This document shows positions 3,837 through 5,575 of a stretch of 5,575 nucleotides of DNA, in pieces. The notes under the pieces are model-generated. The model was not told the DNA's origin. It saw nothing but the letters and a program-made list of their open reading frames with translations, and did no database searches. Within the stretch, counting starts at the first letter, position 1; each line of letters opens with the position of its first letter. This DNA comes from Verrucomicrobiota bacterium. GTDB taxonomy: Bacteria; Verrucomicrobiota; Verrucomicrobiia; Limisphaerales; UBA1100. Where the stretch lies: contig JAPKDK010000199.1 of assembly GCA_028872645.1 (NCBI GenBank), forward strand, positions 1-5,575, read 5' to 3'. The position numbers and the translations under genes are program-made.

Positions 3837-5575
3837 ATGAAATTGAGCAAACTTAGCTTTATCATGCTTGCCGCCGGAATGGGCGTCATTTCCAGTAACG
3901 CACAAGACCGAGACCGCTCGTCCAGCCGCGAAGACGCCCGAAAAGCGTGGGCCGAACGTATGCAGAAATATCAATCCGAGCGCGCCAAAGCCGCCCAAAG
4001 CCGGGATTCGCGAGGACGTAGTTCGCAAAGCACCCGTGGCAACTCCTCCCAAAGTGACGACGCCCGAAAAGCATGGGCAGAGCGCATGAAAAAATATCAG
4101 GAAGCGCGCGCCAAGGCCGCACAAGGCCGCAGTTCACAGGATCGCGATAACAGTCGCAGTTCAGAAAGCCGCCAGCCTTCCTCGCGCGAACGGGGTGGAT
4201 CCCGTGGACAAGCTAACCCCCTTGACCCAGAGGCGGTTAAGCGCCGGCTGGATTACGGGGTTAACGAGGGGCTATTGACCCGCAAACAGGCCGACAAGCT
4301 GATGGCCGAAGCAAAGAAAAGAATGGAGGTTGCCGGTCGCGAGAATAATGAGCGGCGAGAACGGGGCGGCAACAATGATGGTCGTGACCGTGAGAGCCAG
4401 TCCAATGATCGCCAAGACCAAGCTAGAATGGGCTACGAAGTGAGGCGCAAACGCATTGAGGAAGGTGTAAGAAGTGGGAAAATTAAACGCGAAGATGCTG
4501 CCAAGATGCTGGAAGAACTTCGTAAGCGAATGGGAGCAGCCAAGCGTGGAGGTAACGAGAAACAGGAAGAGAAAAGACAAGACCCGCGCCTAGAAAAATA
4601 TCGAGCTACCGAAAGAGAGCTTACTGCAGCAGTTAAAGCTGGAAAACTTTCCAAGGAAGATGCCCAAAAGAAGTTAATAGCGGTAAGGAAACAATTGTGG
4701 GGTGGCGACAAGAGCAATAAGAGTAGCGGCAACAGCCGCAAGCGAACCGGTGACATCGTAGACGTTGCTGCCGGCAATAAATCTTTTACGACTTTGGTAG
4801 CTGCCGTCAAAGCCGCTGGGTTGGTGGATACCCTGAAAGGCAAAGGGCCTTACACGGTGTTTGCTCCGACCGATGCAGCTTTTGCAAAATTGCCCAAGGG
4901 CACGCTGCAAAGCCTCTTGAAACCCGAAAACAAAAAGAAGCTGGTCTCCATCCTCACCTACCATGTGCTTCCTGGAAGGGTGCTGGCCAAAGACGTAAAG
5001 AGTGGCAGGGTTAAGACCGCCAACGGTTCGTCCTTCGAGATAAAGCTTTCTAGAGGTGGCGTTACCGTGAATAATGCGAACGTCGTTGCTACTGATGTAA
5101 TGGCCAGTAACGGTGTGATCCACGTGATCGACACCGTAATTATTCCCCAATCAAGAAGCTCATCCCGTGGTTATCTTGGTGTCTCGGTGGAGTCGTCATC
5201 CAGACCCAAGGGGCTCCGTATTCAACAGGTGTATGCCAACACAGCCGCAGCCCGAGGGAAGCTGAAAAGAGGTGATATTATCCTGGAAATTAACGGATCA
5301 GCCGTGACCAGCAATTCTAGTCTCATCAGCCGCCTTTCCAAGACCAAACCTGATCAAAAGGCAACCCTGCTCATTTCGAGTGGAGGTAATACGAAAACGG
5401 TGCAAGTTCAATTAGGGCGCTCTTACAGCACACGTTCTTCAGCCCAGAGCAGCTCTTCGAAATCGGGAAGTCCTCAGTCAAAAAGCTCATCTCAGCCTCG
5501 CACCCTGCAACGCTCCGAAAGGGATTCCCGAGATCGTGATAATGATCGCGGACGCAACGACCGTGGAAATGATAT
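3837..5575 (+). CDS. Secreted modular protein with helical repeats, FAS1 (fasciclin) and PDZ domains; 3' end outside window
   Basis: An uninterrupted frame of 579 codons starts at the ATG at 3837 and leaves the window without a stop. Residues 1-23 form a signal peptide: MKLSK, a hydrophobic core LSFIMLAAGMGVI, then SSNAQ as a likely cleavage site. Next come two DARKAWAERM repeats (32-54, 74-96) in S/R/Q-rich linkers, then three 30-residue helical repeats (134-163, 203-232, 258-287). A FAS1 domain follows (about 306-438) with YTVFAPTDAAF (339-349), YHVLPG (375-380) and VIHVIDTVIIP (427-437). A PDZ domain (about 445-528) has the YLGV carboxylate-loop signature (446-449) and LKRGDIILEINGSAV (476-490). 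The tail is Ser- then Arg/Asp/Asn-rich. FAS1 domains commonly mediate adhesion and PDZ domains bind peptide C-termini; no protease or other catalytic domain is seen. An exported adhesion or scaffold role is inferred. The start lacks a Shine-Dalgarno sequence but has an A-rich leader and is fixed by the signal peptide. I do not recognise a named family for the whole protein. Confidence 0.88.
   Translation, partial: MKLSKLSFIMLAAGMGVISSNAQDRDRSSSREDARKAWAERMQKYQSERAKAAQSRDSRGRSSQSTRGNSSQSDDARKAWAERMKKYQEARAKAAQGRSSQDRDNSRSSESRQPSSRERGGSRGQANPLDPEAVKRRLDYGVNEGLLTRKQADKLMAEAKKRMEVAGRENNERRERGGNNDGRDRESQSNDRQDQARMGYEVRRKRIEEGVRSGKIKREDAAKMLEELRKRMGAAKRGGNEKQEEKRQDPRLEKYRATERELTAAVKAGKLSKEDAQKKLIAVRKQLWGGDKSNKSSGNSRKRTGDIVDVAAGNKSFTTLVAAVKAAGLVDTLKGKGPYTVFAPTDAAFAKLPKGTLQSLLKPENKKKLVSILTYHVLPGRVLAKDVKSGRVKTANGSSFEIKLSRGGVTVNNANVVATDVMASNGVIHVIDTVIIPQSRSSSRGYLGVSVESSSRPKGLRIQQVYANTAAARGKLKRGDIILEINGSAVTSNSSLISRLSKTKPDQKATLLISSGGNTKTVQVQLGRSYSTRSSAQSSSSKSGSPQSKSSSQPRTLQRSERDSRDRDNDRGRNDRGND
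3930..4124 (+). repeat. Two-copy 23-residue DARKAW repeat, 126-bp period
   Basis: Bases 3930-3998 and 4056-4124 encode two copies of a segment beginning (E/D)DARKAWAERM and ending RAKAAQ. By my count 19 of 23 residues and 55 of 69 bases are identical, and most base changes are synonymous third-position changes. The copies start 42 codons apart, separated by an S/R/Q-rich linker. The segments are predicted helical and amphipathic from their heptad-like charge and Ala/Trp/Met/Tyr pattern. This is an internal duplication of the FAS1-PDZ protein, kept by selection on the protein rather than a recent DNA event. Confidence 0.85.
4236..4697 (+). repeat. Three degenerate 30-residue helical-hairpin repeats
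   Basis: Bases 4236-4325, 4443-4532 and 4608-4697 encode three segments that align without gaps. They share V at position 9, G at 12, a hydrophobic residue at 14, A at 19, K at 21, and basic residues with a large aliphatic residue at the end (KKRM, RKRM, RKQL). The pattern is helix, a tight GxL turn followed by Thr/Lys/Ser-(R/K)-(K/E)-(Q/D)-A, then a second helix. It resembles the SHOCT style of short two-helix modules (the 'aGklt.eeA' pattern), but I cannot assign it firmly. Charged disordered linkers separate the copies. Confidence 0.7.
5421..5575 (+). repeat. Low-complexity Ser-rich then Arg/Asp/Asn-rich tail of the FAS1-PDZ protein
   Basis: Immediately after the PDZ domain the protein turns into a Ser/Gln/Lys-rich stretch (residues about 529-555). 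It then becomes a run of degenerate R-D and R-N-D units (about 560-579), seen in the DNA as repeated GAT/GAC-CGT/CGC and AAT-GAT-CGC words. Similar R/D/N-rich linkers occur earlier at residues about 168-196. It is probably a disordered, zwitterionic linker. The right edge cuts it, so what follows is unknown. Confidence 0.7.

Noticed and set aside
4674..5150. Minus-strand frame (158 codons) opposite the FAS1 domain
   Set aside because: The plus strand encodes recognisable FAS1 motifs across exactly this stretch, and the minus frame has none. Minus frames at 3816-4124, 4272-4580 and 4433-4843 are likewise shadows of the long exported protein.

Overview
The window looks like chromosomal DNA from a moderately GC-rich Gram-negative-type bacterium. 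I lean towards the Verrucomicrobiota or the wider PVC group. This rests on the style of the bS21 protein, the general lack of Shine-Dalgarno sequences, and a large secreted low-complexity protein with FAS1 and PDZ modules. It is an inference from protein character, not a database match.

Layout from left to right: (1) 2-562 (+) is the C-terminal part of an ApbE-type FAD:protein FMN transferase, cut by the left edge. (2) 592-2013 (-) is a complete NtrC-family sigma54-dependent response regulator, convergent with apbE and separated from it by 29 bp. (3) 2045-3367 (-) is a class II CCA tRNA nucleotidyltransferase/poly(A) polymerase-family enzyme with an HD domain. (4) 3374-3401 holds a strong minus-strand intrinsic terminator, almost touching the start codon of (3). 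(5) 3433-3630 (-) is rpsU (ribosomal protein bS21), with a readable sigma70-type promoter at 3694-3721. (6) 3631-3836 is a divergent control region that contains the rpsU promoter and leader and a perfect 13-bp palindrome. (7) 3837 to the right edge (+) is one uninterrupted frame of at least 579 codons. It encodes a secreted, modular protein: signal peptide, two DARKAW repeats, three 30-residue helical repeats, a FAS1 (fasciclin) domain, a PDZ domain and a charged R/D/N-rich tail. It has no stop codon inside the window.

The minus-strand genes run in the order rpsU, cca, regulator and read as housekeeping (translation, tRNA 3'-end maturation) followed by a two-component regulator. No histidine kinase is visible. 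The terminator after rpsU probably uncouples the abundant rpsU message from cca and the regulator. Those two are 31 bp apart and may be co-transcribed. The divergent secreted FAS1-PDZ protein is the least conventional item and the best candidate for something undescribed. I see no RNA genes, insertion sequences, CRISPR arrays or prophage signs.
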